Shown here in pieces: positions 1 to 6,831 of a stretch of 11,625 bases of DNA. Origin of the DNA: JBKHDT01 sp049974825 (GTDB taxonomy: Bacteria > Pseudomonadota > Gammaproteobacteria > Halothiobacillales > Halothiobacillaceae); contig JBNGDJ010000081.1 in NCBI GenBank assembly GCA_049974825.1, positions 1 through 11,625 of the forward strand. The letters run 5' to 3'. How positions within the stretch are numbered: position 1 is the first letter of the stretch; every line of letters starts with the position of its first letter. Both the position numbers and the translations under genes were made by a program. The notes under the pieces were generated by a model. That model was not told the origin of the DNA. It made no database searches and worked only from the letters and a program-made list of their open reading frames with translations.

Positions 1-945
1 TCAGGCCCAGGGCGGATCATCCGTCTGACGGGCTTCGGCCAGCCCCGGGGCAGGCGCCTCGCCGTCCAGTGCCTGCATCAGATCGTCCATCAGTATCCGC
101 AACTCGCCCACCATCAGGGCGAAGGTCGAATCCGCCTGTGCCAGCTCGTCGTCCTCGTCGGGCAGCTGTTCGACCACCGCATCAAGAAATTTCAGCCGCC
201 CGATCGTCAGGTCTGACTTGAGCACGAAGGACAGGCGATCGCGCCAGATCAGTTCCATCTGGTCGACCTCCTTGCCGGATTCGGCCAGCGCGAGAATCTG
301 CGGGTCGGAAAGATCGTGTCGATTGACGGTAACCGTTCCACCTTCCATCGGATCGACCAGCCGGCAGGCACCACCGAGCTCGAAATGATCCGGTGGGCTG
401 TCCACCAGCCAGTGAGTCATCCGGGCATCGGGCGGCGCCTGGGTTTTCGGCGTCGTGACCGGCAAACTGCCGAGCGCCTCGCGCAGCTGGCCGGTCAAAA
501 GCTCGGCTCGCTTGAAGCTGGCGCTGTCAACCCACAGCCAGCCGGACACCGGGTCAATGCAGGCAGTGATGCGCTGCCGGCGCGGAAAGGCCTGGGGCAG
601 CAACTCGATCAGCATCGAGTCCTTCATCTCGCGTTTTTCGCGGCTGCCCACTTCCCGCCGCTCCCTTGCGGCGATTTCGGCAGCCCGCTCCTCGACGCGC
701 TCGCGGACCACCGACGCCGGCACACTGCGCGTCTCCTGCATGAGTGCGATCCGCAACGCGCCGGTGGCCTCGTGCACCAGGAGTTCGCCCAGCGCCGGAA
801 CCCAGCCCAGAGACTCGGGCTGCGCGGGCAGGGTCGGTGCGAAAGGGGCTTTCTCAAGCGCCTCGGTCAACGCGCCGGTTTCAAGGCGCTCGGCATCAAG
901 TTGTGCCATGTCGATGCGGTAGGGAACGAGATTTCGAAAGAACAT
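1..945 (-). CDS. rdgC: Recombination-associated protein RdgC
   Basis: RdgC is a nucleoid-associated, ring-forming DNA-binding protein that limits RecA-driven strand exchange; this role is known from the family. The 314-residue product opens with MFFRNLVPYRI, the characteristic start of the family, and stays similar throughout, including the central stretch around ITACIDPVSGWLWVDSAS and the C-terminal RLSFVLKSDLTIGRLKFLD. E. coli RdgC is about 303 residues, so the length is normal. The frame is open 15 codons further upstream, but the conserved MFFRN start and a GGA at a usable distance favour the ATG at 945. The TGA stop is exactly at the window edge (positions 3-1), so the gene is complete. 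It is divergent from pepN. Its likely promoter abuts a MITE-like element. Identification is firm; function is by homology. Confidence 0.95.
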   Translation of the reverse strand: MFFRNLVPYRIDMAQLDAERLETGALTEALEKAPFAPTLPAQPESLGWVPALGELLVHEATGALRIALMQETRSVPASVVRERVEERAAEIAARERREVGSREKREMKDSMLIELLPQAFPRRQRITACIDPVSGWLWVDSASFKRAELLTGQLREALGSLPVTTPKTQAPPDARMTHWLVDSPPDHFELGGACRLVDPMEGGTVTVNRHDLSDPQILALAESGKEVDQMELIWRDRLSFVLKSDLTIGRLKFLDAVVEQLPDEDDELAQADSTFALMVGELRILMDDLMQALDGEAPAPGLAEARQTDDPPWA

Positions 946-975
946 GTCGGATCCGTGTGGTTTCGAAGAGCAAGG

Positions 976-1005
976 GATTCTAGCCCGCATTTCTCACAAG
1001 GGAAG
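976..1005 (-). promoter_or_regulatory. Possible sigma70 promoter of rdgC
   Basis: On the minus strand a good -10 hexamer TAGAAT occupies 982-977, which would start transcription about 25 nt ahead of the rdgC ATG. The -35 is poor: TTCCCT with a 16-bp spacer, or CTTCCC with 17 bp, both falling in the hairpin at 1000-1029. The spacer is essentially the 17-bp terminal repeat of the adjacent element. The call rests on one hexamer and its position. Confidence 0.35.
983..999 (+). repeat. Left terminal inverted repeat (17 bp)
   Basis: This is a perfect reverse complement of 1343-1359. Complementarity stops on both sides, so the boundary is sharp. It sits between the likely rdgC -10 box and the hairpin at 1000-1029. 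Confidence 0.8.
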
Positions 1006-1029
1006 GTCTGCACGAATGCAGACCTTCCC
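1000..1029. repeat. Intergenic hairpin repeat, copy A
   Basis: A perfect 13-bp stem (GGGAAGGTCTGCA at 1000-1012 with its complement at 1017-1029) closes a 4-nt loop, CGAA on the plus strand and TTCG on the minus strand. There is no T-tract, so it is not an obvious intrinsic terminator. A near-identical hairpin lies at 4169-4198, and a diverged relative with the same GCATTCGTGCAG core lies at 9902-9932. Similarity to copy B continues past the right arm (GGATG at the same offset), which supports common descent over chance. Confidence 0.8.
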
Positions 1030-1342
1030 GTGCCGGTCTCGGATGTCCTGCCGCACAACGGCCCAAGCCATTGAATTGCGGAGCCCGAGCCGAGAATGTA
1101 TCGGCCCGGGCGTGTCTGAACGCGGGCAAAGCCTGCTGACGCGTTAGAGCTGGCGCAAGCCCACAAAGCCAAGGAGGGATTTGTGCAAAGTTTCCCAAGG
1201 GCACGTAGCGAGGCCGTCGAAACGCCGATGTAGCGGGTCGCAGGGACCGAGGGGCGGCGAAGGCGCAGTCGCACTACGTCGGGCCGATCCGCAGGGAGTA
1301 CGACCTGCCACGGCGAGCGTATCGGCGGTCGCGGTAGCGACA

Positions 1343-1359
1343 TTGTGAGAAATGCGGGC
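1343..1359 (-). repeat. Right terminal inverted repeat (17 bp)
   Basis: The sequence TTGTGAGAAATGCGGGC is the exact reverse complement of 983-999. A short hairpin (GTCGC/GCGAC, loop GGTA, 1328-1341) lies one base inside it. Confidence 0.8.
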
Positions 1360-1419
1360 GAGCAGGATGTCGCGCCGCGGCACGCCTCAAGCGCCCGGCA
1401 CACGCGCCGCGCGCCCGCA

Positions 1420-1448
1420 CGCGCAAACGGGCCTTTCTTCGATATACT
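1420..1448 (+). promoter_or_regulatory. Possible promoter of pepN
   Basis: A TATACT hexamer at 1443-1448 would place the transcription start about 20 nt before the pepN ATG, leaving room for the GGAG ribosome site at 1465-1468. No good -35 is seen at 16-18 bp upstream, so this rests on the -10 alone. Confidence 0.35.
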
Positions 1449-1474
1449 GACGCAACGATCAACCGGAGTCTGCA

Positions 1475-4099
1475 ATGAAAGCCGATACCCCCGTCGTGGT
1501 GCGCCTAAGCGACTATCGCGTGCCGGATTACCTGCTCGACTCGGTGGAGTTGACCTTTGTACTTGAACCGCATGCCACGCGTGTGACGGCCGTACAGTCA
1601 TTGCGCCGCAACGGGGACCACGACCGTCCGCTGGTTCTGGACGGGCGGGATCTGGTGACCGAGTCCGTTTCACTGAACGGCGAAACGTTCGCCCAGGACC
1701 GCTACCACATCGACGAACATCAACTGACCATCGAGCAGGTTCCGGCGCAGTTTACCCTGACGGTCGAGACCATCATTGACCCGGGCAGCAACACGGCCCT
1801 GGAAGGGCTGTATCTTTCTTCCGGCAATTTCTGCACGCAGTGCGAGCCGGAAGGTTTTCGCCGAATCACCTGGTTTCTCGATCGGCCGGATGTCCTCGCG
1901 CCCTACACGGTGCACATTGAGGCGGACCGGGAAACTTGTCCTGTTCTGCTTTCGAACGGCAATCCGGCCGGGCAGGAAGAGTTGCCGAACGGACGCCACC
2001 GGGCCACCTGGGTGGACCCGCATCCCAAGCCCTCCTACCTTTTTGCACTGGTCGCCGGTGACCTGGCCTGCATCTCGGACGAGCACGTCACGCCCTCTGG
2101 GCGCCGGGTGGCACTGAACATCCATGTCCAGCACCACAATATTGATCAGTGCGACCATGCGATGGTGTCGCTGAAAAAGGCGATGAAGTGGGACGAAGAA
2201 GCCTACGGCCGCGAGTACGACCTGGAGGTGTTCAATATCGTCGCCGTTGACGATTTCAACATGGGGGCGATGGAAAACAAGGGTCTGAACATCTTCAATT
2301 CCCGCTACGTGCTGGCCCGCCCGGAAACGGCAACCGATGCGGACTACGACGGCATCGAGAGCGTCGTGGCGCACGAGTACTTCCACAACTGGTCCGGCAA
2401 CCGGGTCACCTGCCGGGACTGGTTCCAGCTCTCGCTCAAGGAGGGCTTCACGGTCTTTCGCGACCAGGAGTTTTCTGCGGACATGGGCTCGCGGGCCGTT
2501 CGGCGAATTCAGGACGTCAACCTGCTCAAGCAGTTCCAGTTCGCCGAGGATGCTGGCCCGCAGGCACATCCGGTGCAGCCGCAGACCTATCAGCAGATCA
2601 ACAACTTCTACACGGCGACCGTTTACAACAAGGGTGCCGAAGTGGTCCGGATGCTGCGCAACCTGCTCGGCTGGGAAACCTTCCGGGCCGGCTGTGACCG
2701 CTATTTTGAACAGTACGATGGCCAGGCGGTCACCATCGAGGAATTCGTGTCGGCCATGGAGTCGGTCTCCGGCCGCGATCTGGGCCAGTTCCGCCGCTGG
2801 TATGCCCAGGCCGGCACGCCGCGGGTACAAGTCACCGACCAGCATGACCCCGAGCGCCAGCAGTATCGACTGGTACTGACCCAGTCCTGCCCGGCCACCC
2901 CGGGGCAACCGGAAAAGGCGCCCTTCCAGATTCCGATTGCGGTGGCCCTCTTCAGTCAGGACGGCCAGCCCTTGATCGAAGAGCAGGTGATCGACCTGGT
3001 CGAGACACGGCAGGAACTGGTATTTGACAATATGCCCACCGCCCCGGTGCCCTCGCTCAATCGCGGCTTTACCGCCCCGATCAAGCTGGCATACGACTAC
3101 GAGGACGTCGCGCTCGCCCGACTGGCCGAGCATGACACGGACCTGTTCAATCGCTGGGATGCCATGCAGCAGCTGATGCTGCGGGTGGTGATGCGTCGGG
3201 TCGAGGCGCTGACTGACGATCAGTGCGACACACCCGGCACGCTTTCGCTCGACCCGGTCCTTTCCGGCGCCTTCGGCGCCTTGCTGCACGGCGCGGACAC
3301 GGACCCGATGTTCACCGCCGAGGCACTCACCCTCCCCAGTGAAGGCTACCTCGCCGAACAATACCCCGGCCCGGTGCCGGTCGAGGCGATCCACCAGGCC
3401 CGCGAGGAACTGCGCCGGGCGCTGGCCGAGGAGTGGGAGGCCGCACTGGGACTCGTCTACCGGAACCAGGCAGTTACCGGCCCCTTCCAACCCGGCGGAC
3501 GCGACGCCGGCTGCCGGCGCGTTCAGCGAATCGCGCTGAGCTACCTGACCAGCCTGTCACGCCCGGCCTGGTTCCAGACGGCCTGGGAGCAGTTCGAACG
3601 CGCCGACAACATGACCGACAGCCTGAACGCGCTCGCCGTACTCGCCCACGCGGACTGCCCGCAACGTGAAACGGCCCTGGAGCAGTTTGGCGAGCGTTGG
3701 CACGACGACCCGCTGGTGATGGACAAGTGGTTCAGCCTGCAGGCGACCAGTCCACTGCCGGGCACCCTGGACCACGTGGAGGCGCTGCGCAATCATCCGG
3801 CCTTCTCCATCCGCAACCCGAACAAGGTGCGGGCCCTGATCGGGGCGTTCGCCCGGGGCAACCCCCTGCACTTTCACGCGGCCGACGGGTCGGGCTATGC
3901 CTGGGTGGCCGAACGGATCATCGAACTCGATGCACTCAACCCGCAGGTGGCGGCACGCATGGCCGGCGCGTTCAACCGCTGGAAGCACTATGGCAGCAGC
4001 CGTCGTGCGATGATGCAGGCGCAGCTTGAGCGCATTATTGATCGGACCGAGTGCTCCCCGGATGTCGCCGAGATCGTCGGCAAGGCACTCAAGGGATGA
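1475..4099 (+). CDS. pepN: Aminopeptidase N (M1 family zinc metallopeptidase)
   Basis: PepN is a cytoplasmic, broad-specificity zinc aminopeptidase that removes N-terminal residues in the final stages of protein and peptide turnover. All M1 hallmarks are present: the GAMEN exopeptidase motif at residues 264-268, the zinc motif HEYFH at 300-304 with the third zinc ligand E323 eighteen residues on, and catalytic Y384 in the context TVYNKG. These positions are offset by exactly three from E. coli PepN, and the 874-residue length matches its 870. The long C-terminal helical part has no break. The ATG at 1475 has a GGAG six bases upstream and starts the domain at the expected place. It stands alone between the MITE-like element and the motA intergenic repeats, and no clear terminator follows. 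Identification is firm. Confidence 0.98.
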   Translation: MKADTPVVVRLSDYRVPDYLLDSVELTFVLEPHATRVTAVQSLRRNGDHDRPLVLDGRDLVTESVSLNGETFAQDRYHIDEHQLTIEQVPAQFTLTVETIIDPGSNTALEGLYLSSGNFCTQCEPEGFRRITWFLDRPDVLAPYTVHIEADRETCPVLLSNGNPAGQEELPNGRHRATWVDPHPKPSYLFALVAGDLACISDEHVTPSGRRVALNIHVQHHNIDQCDHAMVSLKKAMKWDEEAYGREYDLEVFNIVAVDDFNMGAMENKGLNIFNSRYVLARPETATDADYDGIESVVAHEYFHNWSGNRVTCRDWFQLSLKEGFTVFRDQEFSADMGSRAVRRIQDVNLLKQFQFAEDAGPQAHPVQPQTYQQINNFYTATVYNKGAEVVRMLRNLLGWETFRAGCDRYFEQYDGQAVTIEEFVSAMESVSGRDLGQFRRWYAQAGTPRVQVTDQHDPERQQYRLVLTQSCPATPGQPEKAPFQIPIAVALFSQDGQPLIEEQVIDLVETRQELVFDNMPTAPVPSLNRGFTAPIKLAYDYEDVALARLAEHDTDLFNRWDAMQQLMLRVVMRRVEALTDDQCDTPGTLSLDPVLSGAFGALLHGADTDPMFTAEALTLPSEGYLAEQYPGPVPVEAIHQAREELRRALAEEWEAALGLVYRNQAVTGPFQPGGRDAGCRRVQRIALSYLTSLSRPAWFQTAWEQFERADNMTDSLNALAVLAHADCPQRETALEQFGERWHDDPLVMDKWFSLQATSPLPGTLDHVEALRNHPAFSIRNPNKVRALIGAFARGNPLHFHAADGSGYAWVAERIIELDALNPQVAARMAGAFNRWKHYGSSRRAMMQAQLERIIDRTECSPDVAEIVGKALKG

Positions 4100-4168
4100 G
4101 CGATGCAGCCGACAAGCCGTTGCCCGGCAGGGAGCAAGCCGGCCGGTTTCGGAGCGTCGGGACCGCTT

Positions 4169-4198
4169 GGGAAGGTCGGCAAAAATGCAGACCTTCCC
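4169..4198. repeat. Intergenic hairpin repeat, copy B
   Basis: The left arm GGGAAGGTCGGCA (4169-4181) pairs with TGCAGACCTTCCC (4186-4198) over 12 of 13 positions around an AAAA loop. The right arm is identical to that of copy A, and the next dozen or so bases also resemble those after copy A. Unlike copy A, there is no 17-bp terminal repeat beside it. It lies about 70 bp after the pepN stop and about 80 bp before motA, and could act as a weak transcript-end structure. No T-tract follows. Confidence 0.75.
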
Positions 4199-4209
4199 GC
4201 GCAGGGCAT

Positions 4210-4230
4210 GGATGCCCCAGTCGGGCATCC
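4210..4230. repeat. Short inverted repeat (8-bp stem)
   Basis: GGATGCCC (4210-4217) and GGGCATCC (4223-4230) form a perfect 8-bp stem with the 5-nt loop CAGTC, just downstream of hairpin copy B and upstream of motA. It may be an operator-like palindrome or part of the same repeat block. No regulator can be named. Confidence 0.5.
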
Positions 4231-4235
4231 CTGTC

Positions 4236-4251
4236 TTCGTGCAGCGATTCC
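4236..4251 (+). repeat. Half copy of the TTCG hairpin repeat (copy D)
   Basis: TTCGTGCAGCGATTCC matches 9916-9931, the loop and right arm of copy C, at 15 of 16 positions. The left arm is missing here, so this is a half repeat. It lies 30 bp before the motA start. Confidence 0.5.
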
Positions 4252-4280
4252 ACAATGCAAGGACATATAGTGACTAGACC

Positions 4281-5135
4281 ATGCTGATCATCGTAGGTTG
4301 GGTAATCGTACTGGGCGTGATTTTCGGGGGCTACATCGCCTCCGGGGGCAACATGGGGGCCCTGCTCCATCCGCTCAAGTTGATCATGATCGTGGGTGCC
4401 GCGGTCGGGGCCATGGTTGCCAGCGCTTCGAGCAATGCACTGAAAGCGGTACTTCGCGACGTCCCCGGCGTATTCAAGGGCAGCAAGTACACCAAGGCGC
4501 TCTACCTCGACCTGCTCTGTCTGCTGTTCGACATTCTCACCAAGGTCCGCAAGGAGGGCCTGATGTCCGTCGAGGAGGACATCGAGGAACCCAAGGACAG
4601 CCCGCTGTTTTCCAAGTATCCGAAGGTGCTGGCCGACCATCACCTGACGGAATTCATCGTGGACTACCTGCGGATGATGGTCTCCGGCAACATGAATTCG
4701 CTGGAGATGGAAAATCTGATGGACATTGAAATCGAGACCCACCACAAGGAAGCGGCCATCCCGATCGGTCTGATGAACAAGTTGGGCGATTCCATGCCCG
4801 CCTTCGGGATCGTGGCGGCGGTCATGGGCGTGGTGATCACCATGGGTTCGCTGCACCTGCCGCCGGCAGAGCTTGGGCCAATGATCGGCGCGGCGCTGGT
4901 CGGTGCCTTCGTGGGCATTCTCTTCGGCTACGGCATCATCTCTCCGATTGCCAGCTCCATGGAAATCAAGGTCGAGGAGGCCTCCAAGTCACTGGAGTGC
5001 GTCAAGGTCTCGCTGCTGGCCAGCCTGAACGGCTACCCGCCGCCGGTGGCCATCGAGTTCGGGCGCAAGGTGCTGTTCTCGCCGGAACGCCCGGGCTTCC
5101 AGGAGCTCGAGGAAACCATCAAGGAACGCAAGTAA
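4281..5135 (+). CDS. motA: Flagellar motor stator protein MotA
   Basis: MotA is the inner-membrane channel subunit that, with MotB, converts ion flow into torque on the flagellar rotor. The 284-residue protein keeps the functional residues at the same numbers as E. coli MotA: R90 and E98 in the cytoplasmic loop that contacts FliG (KVRKEGLMSVEEDIEEP), and P173 and P222 next to the channel. Hydrophobic segments are visible near residues 1-20, 34-52, 173-190 and 200-226, giving the usual four-helix pattern with a large cytoplasmic loop. motB follows 21 bp later. The ATG at 4281 has no good Shine-Dalgarno at normal spacing; the nearest AAGGA is 17 bases upstream. A TATAGT hexamer at 4266-4271 could give a nearly leaderless transcript. 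No other flagellar genes are in view. Whether the ion is H+ or Na+ cannot be read with certainty, but the E. coli-like residues favour H+. Confidence 0.96.
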   Translation: MLIIVGWVIVLGVIFGGYIASGGNMGALLHPLKLIMIVGAAVGAMVASASSNALKAVLRDVPGVFKGSKYTKALYLDLLCLLFDILTKVRKEGLMSVEEDIEEPKDSPLFSKYPKVLADHHLTEFIVDYLRMMVSGNMNSLEMENLMDIEIETHHKEAAIPIGLMNKLGDSMPAFGIVAAVMGVVITMGSLHLPPAELGPMIGAALVGAFVGILFGYGIISPIASSMEIKVEEASKSLECVKVSLLASLNGYPPPVAIEFGRKVLFSPERPGFQELEETIKERK

Positions 5136-5156
5136 GGCGGGGAGCGGGTACACGTC

Positions 5157-6080
5157 ATGGCCGAATCGGGTGATCAGGGCCGACCGATCGTCATCAAGAA
5201 GATCAAGAAAGGCGGGCACGGCCATCATGGCGGTGCCTGGAAGATCGCCTATGCCGACTTCGTGACCGCGATGATGGCCTTCTTCCTGCTCATGTGGCTG
5301 CTCGGCTCCATGGGCGAGCAGGAGCGCCGCGGGATTTCAGAATACTTCCAGAACCCGGTCAAGGTCACGCTTGAGGGGGGTGAAAGCGTCGGCATGTCCG
5401 AAAGCCTGATTGACGGGGGCGGTGAAGACCTGACCCGGGAGGAAGGCCAGGTTATCAAGCAGGACCTGGTGGACATGGATCAGAAAACCGCCGAAGAACT
5501 GGTCGCCGAAGAAGAACGCCGCCAGCTTGAGGAGCTCAAGGAGCAGCTCGAGTCCCTGGTTGAAATCACCCCGGAACTGAAAGCGCACGAGAACCAGATC
5601 AAGCTGGAAATCACCGAGGAAGGCCTGAAGATCGACATTATCGACGAGGGCGACCGGCCAATGTTCGAGTCGGGCTCTTCCAATATGGAAAACTACGCGC
5701 GGGAGATCATCGAAAAGCTCGCTCCGGCCATCGACGGGCTGCCCAACCGCCTGACCGTGCTGGGCCACACCGATGCCCGCCCCTTTGCCAGTGGCCAGCG
5801 AACCAACTGGGAGCTTTCAACCGAGCGGGCCAACGCGGCCCGGCGCGCCCTGGTGGCCGGTGGCCTGGAGGAGGACAAGTTCCTGCGCATCTCCGGGCTG
5901 GCCGACTCCATGCCCCGAATCAAGGAAGACCCGGAGGACCCGCGCAACCGACGCATCTCCGTGCTGGTCATGAACAAGCAGGCCGAGCGCGCCGCGCTGA
6001 CCGAGGGGCTTCCGGCCGTGGAAGCTGGCGCAGCCGGCATGCCGACAACCGAATCGATTACCCCGCCCGGTCAGCAGTAG
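5157..6080 (+). CDS. motB: Flagellar motor stator protein MotB
   Basis: MotB is the stator subunit that carries the proton-binding aspartate and anchors the complex to peptidoglycan. The 307-residue product has a basic N-terminus (KKIKKGGHGHHGG), one transmembrane helix at about 29-50 with the channel aspartate D34 in AYADFVTAMM, a plug-like amphipathic stretch just after it (about 53-66), and an acidic, probably coiled-coil linker at about 100-140. An OmpA-type peptidoglycan-binding domain follows at about 148-275, with LGHTDARP (202-209), NWELSTERA (217-225) and DPRNRRI (261-267). Length matches E. coli MotB at 308. A GGGGAG sits about 12 bases before the ATG. It follows motA by 21 bp, and its stop is 4 bp before the methyltransferase, suggesting one transcript. 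Confidence 0.95.
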   Translation: MAESGDQGRPIVIKKIKKGGHGHHGGAWKIAYADFVTAMMAFFLLMWLLGSMGEQERRGISEYFQNPVKVTLEGGESVGMSESLIDGGGEDLTREEGQVIKQDLVDMDQKTAEELVAEEERRQLEELKEQLESLVEITPELKAHENQIKLEITEEGLKIDIIDEGDRPMFESGSSNMENYAREIIEKLAPAIDGLPNRLTVLGHTDARPFASGQRTNWELSTERANAARRALVAGGLEEDKFLRISGLADSMPRIKEDPEDPRNRRISVLVMNKQAERAALTEGLPAVEAGAAGMPTTESITPPGQQ

Positions 6081-6084
6081 GTCC

Positions 6085-6831
6085 ATGCGCTTCCTGCTGG
6101 TGGCGCTGGCCGGGCTCGCAAGCGCGTTCGCTCTCGCCCTGCTGGCAGCCCAGGGATTGGCCCGCATCGCAGAGGTTACCCTGCCCGCCTGGACCTGGGC
6201 GATCATCATCGGAGTGACGGCTACCGTTCTGACGGCGCGCTGGCTGCCCCGCTGGTGGTGGCCCTGGCTTTTGCTGCTGCCCTCGGCAATCTTCTGGGGG
6301 CCGAACATCCCGCCCGCCTTTGCAGCCCTGGCGGTATTGGGGCTGGGCCTGCTGCAGTGGAATGCCTGGCAGGAGCGCGTGCCGCTCTATCATTCCGGCA
6401 GCCGAACCCATCGGGTTCTGGGGGATTGGCTCGAAACCCAGCCATTGCACTGTATCGTTGATCTCGGCTGTGGCTGGGGCGGGGCACTGCGCGCACTGGC
6501 GCGGCGGTTTCCCGATCGACAGTTCGTGGGGGTCGAATCCGCGCCACTCAACTGGCTGGTCGCCCGCTGGCGCTGCCGGGGCATGACCAATGTGCAGATC
6601 CGGCTCGGCAACTTCTGGCGCTACCCGCTGGCACCGCATGATCTGGCCATCTGTTTTCTGTCCACCGAGCCCATGACACGCCTTTGGCAAAAGGTCAGCC
6701 GCGAAATGCCGCCCGGCGCGGTGCTGGCAAGCATCGAATTCGAGGTGCCCGGCATCCACCCACAAGCCGTGCTGACCGAGTCGGACCGCCCCGTCCACAT
6801 CTACCGCGTTGCACCGACCGCACATGAGTGA
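6085..6831 (+). CDS. Membrane-anchored SAM-dependent methyltransferase, FAM173-like
   Basis: The 248-residue product has hydrophobic segments at about 1-25, 34-52, 56-70 and 75-91, then a class I methyltransferase fold. SAM motif I is DLGCGWGG at 126-133, with an acidic residue (E151 in FVGVESAPLNWLVA) at the end of the second strand, where the ribose is bound. The later pattern of a polar NFWRYPL, a strand LAICFLS, then MTRLWQKVSREMPPGA at about 197-212 resembles the FAM173 family (human ANT-KMT and ATPSc-KMT), which methylate lysines of the ADP/ATP translocase and the ATP synthase c-subunit. The family link is from my recollection of the motifs, not a search. It starts 4 bp after motB and overlaps the MoxR gene by 8 bp, so it is probably translationally coupled. 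The substrate is unknown; it could be a membrane protein. A small-molecule methyltransferase cannot be excluded. Confidence 0.8.
   Translation: MRFLLVALAGLASAFALALLAAQGLARIAEVTLPAWTWAIIIGVTATVLTARWLPRWWWPWLLLLPSAIFWGPNIPPAFAALAVLGLGLLQWNAWQERVPLYHSGSRTHRVLGDWLETQPLHCIVDLGCGWGGALRALARRFPDRQFVGVESAPLNWLVARWRCRGMTNVQIRLGNFWRYPLAPHDLAICFLSTEPMTRLWQKVSREMPPGAVLASIEFEVPGIHPQAVLTESDRPVHIYRVAPTAHE

Larger units (their letters stand above)
983..1359. mobile_element. MITE-like element with 17-bp terminal inverted repeats
   Basis: Positions 983-999 (GCCCGCATTTCTCACAA) are the exact reverse complement of 1343-1359, a perfect 17-bp inverted repeat enclosing 343 bp. Immediately inside the left repeat is a perfect 13-bp-stem hairpin (1000-1029). 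Immediately inside the right one, separated by one base, is a 5-bp stem with a 4-nt loop (1328-1341). The interior has no convincing gene: short reading frames cross it on both strands, but none has a recognisable domain or a good ribosome site. No clear target-site duplication is visible in the flanks. The structure fits a non-autonomous transposable element or the remnant of an insertion sequence. This is inference from structure, and the transposase family is not identified. This entry also accounts for most of the 946-1474 intergenic gap. Confidence 0.6.

Noticed and set aside
960..982. Target-site duplication of the MITE-like element
   Set aside because: Flanks show only a loose resemblance (AGCAAGGGAT versus AGCAGGAT), not an exact direct repeat adjacent to the ends.
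316..1074. Open frame on the plus strand covering the rdgC region
   Set aside because: It lies antisense to a certain rdgC, is rich in Arg/His/Gln and has no domain. It is a GC-driven shadow.
1144..1383. Minus-strand 79-residue frame inside and beyond the MITE-like element
   Set aside because: It crosses the right terminal repeat, has no good ribosome site and shows no domain. It is more likely repeat-derived than a gene.
1670..3490. 606-residue minus-strand open frame
   Set aside because: It is antisense to pepN, whose catalytic motifs are all intact; the composition is that of a reverse-frame shadow.
6809..6823. Earlier TTG start for the MoxR ATPase
   Set aside because: It adds five unconserved residues; the ATG at 6824 has the usual ATGAGTGA overlap with the upstream stop.
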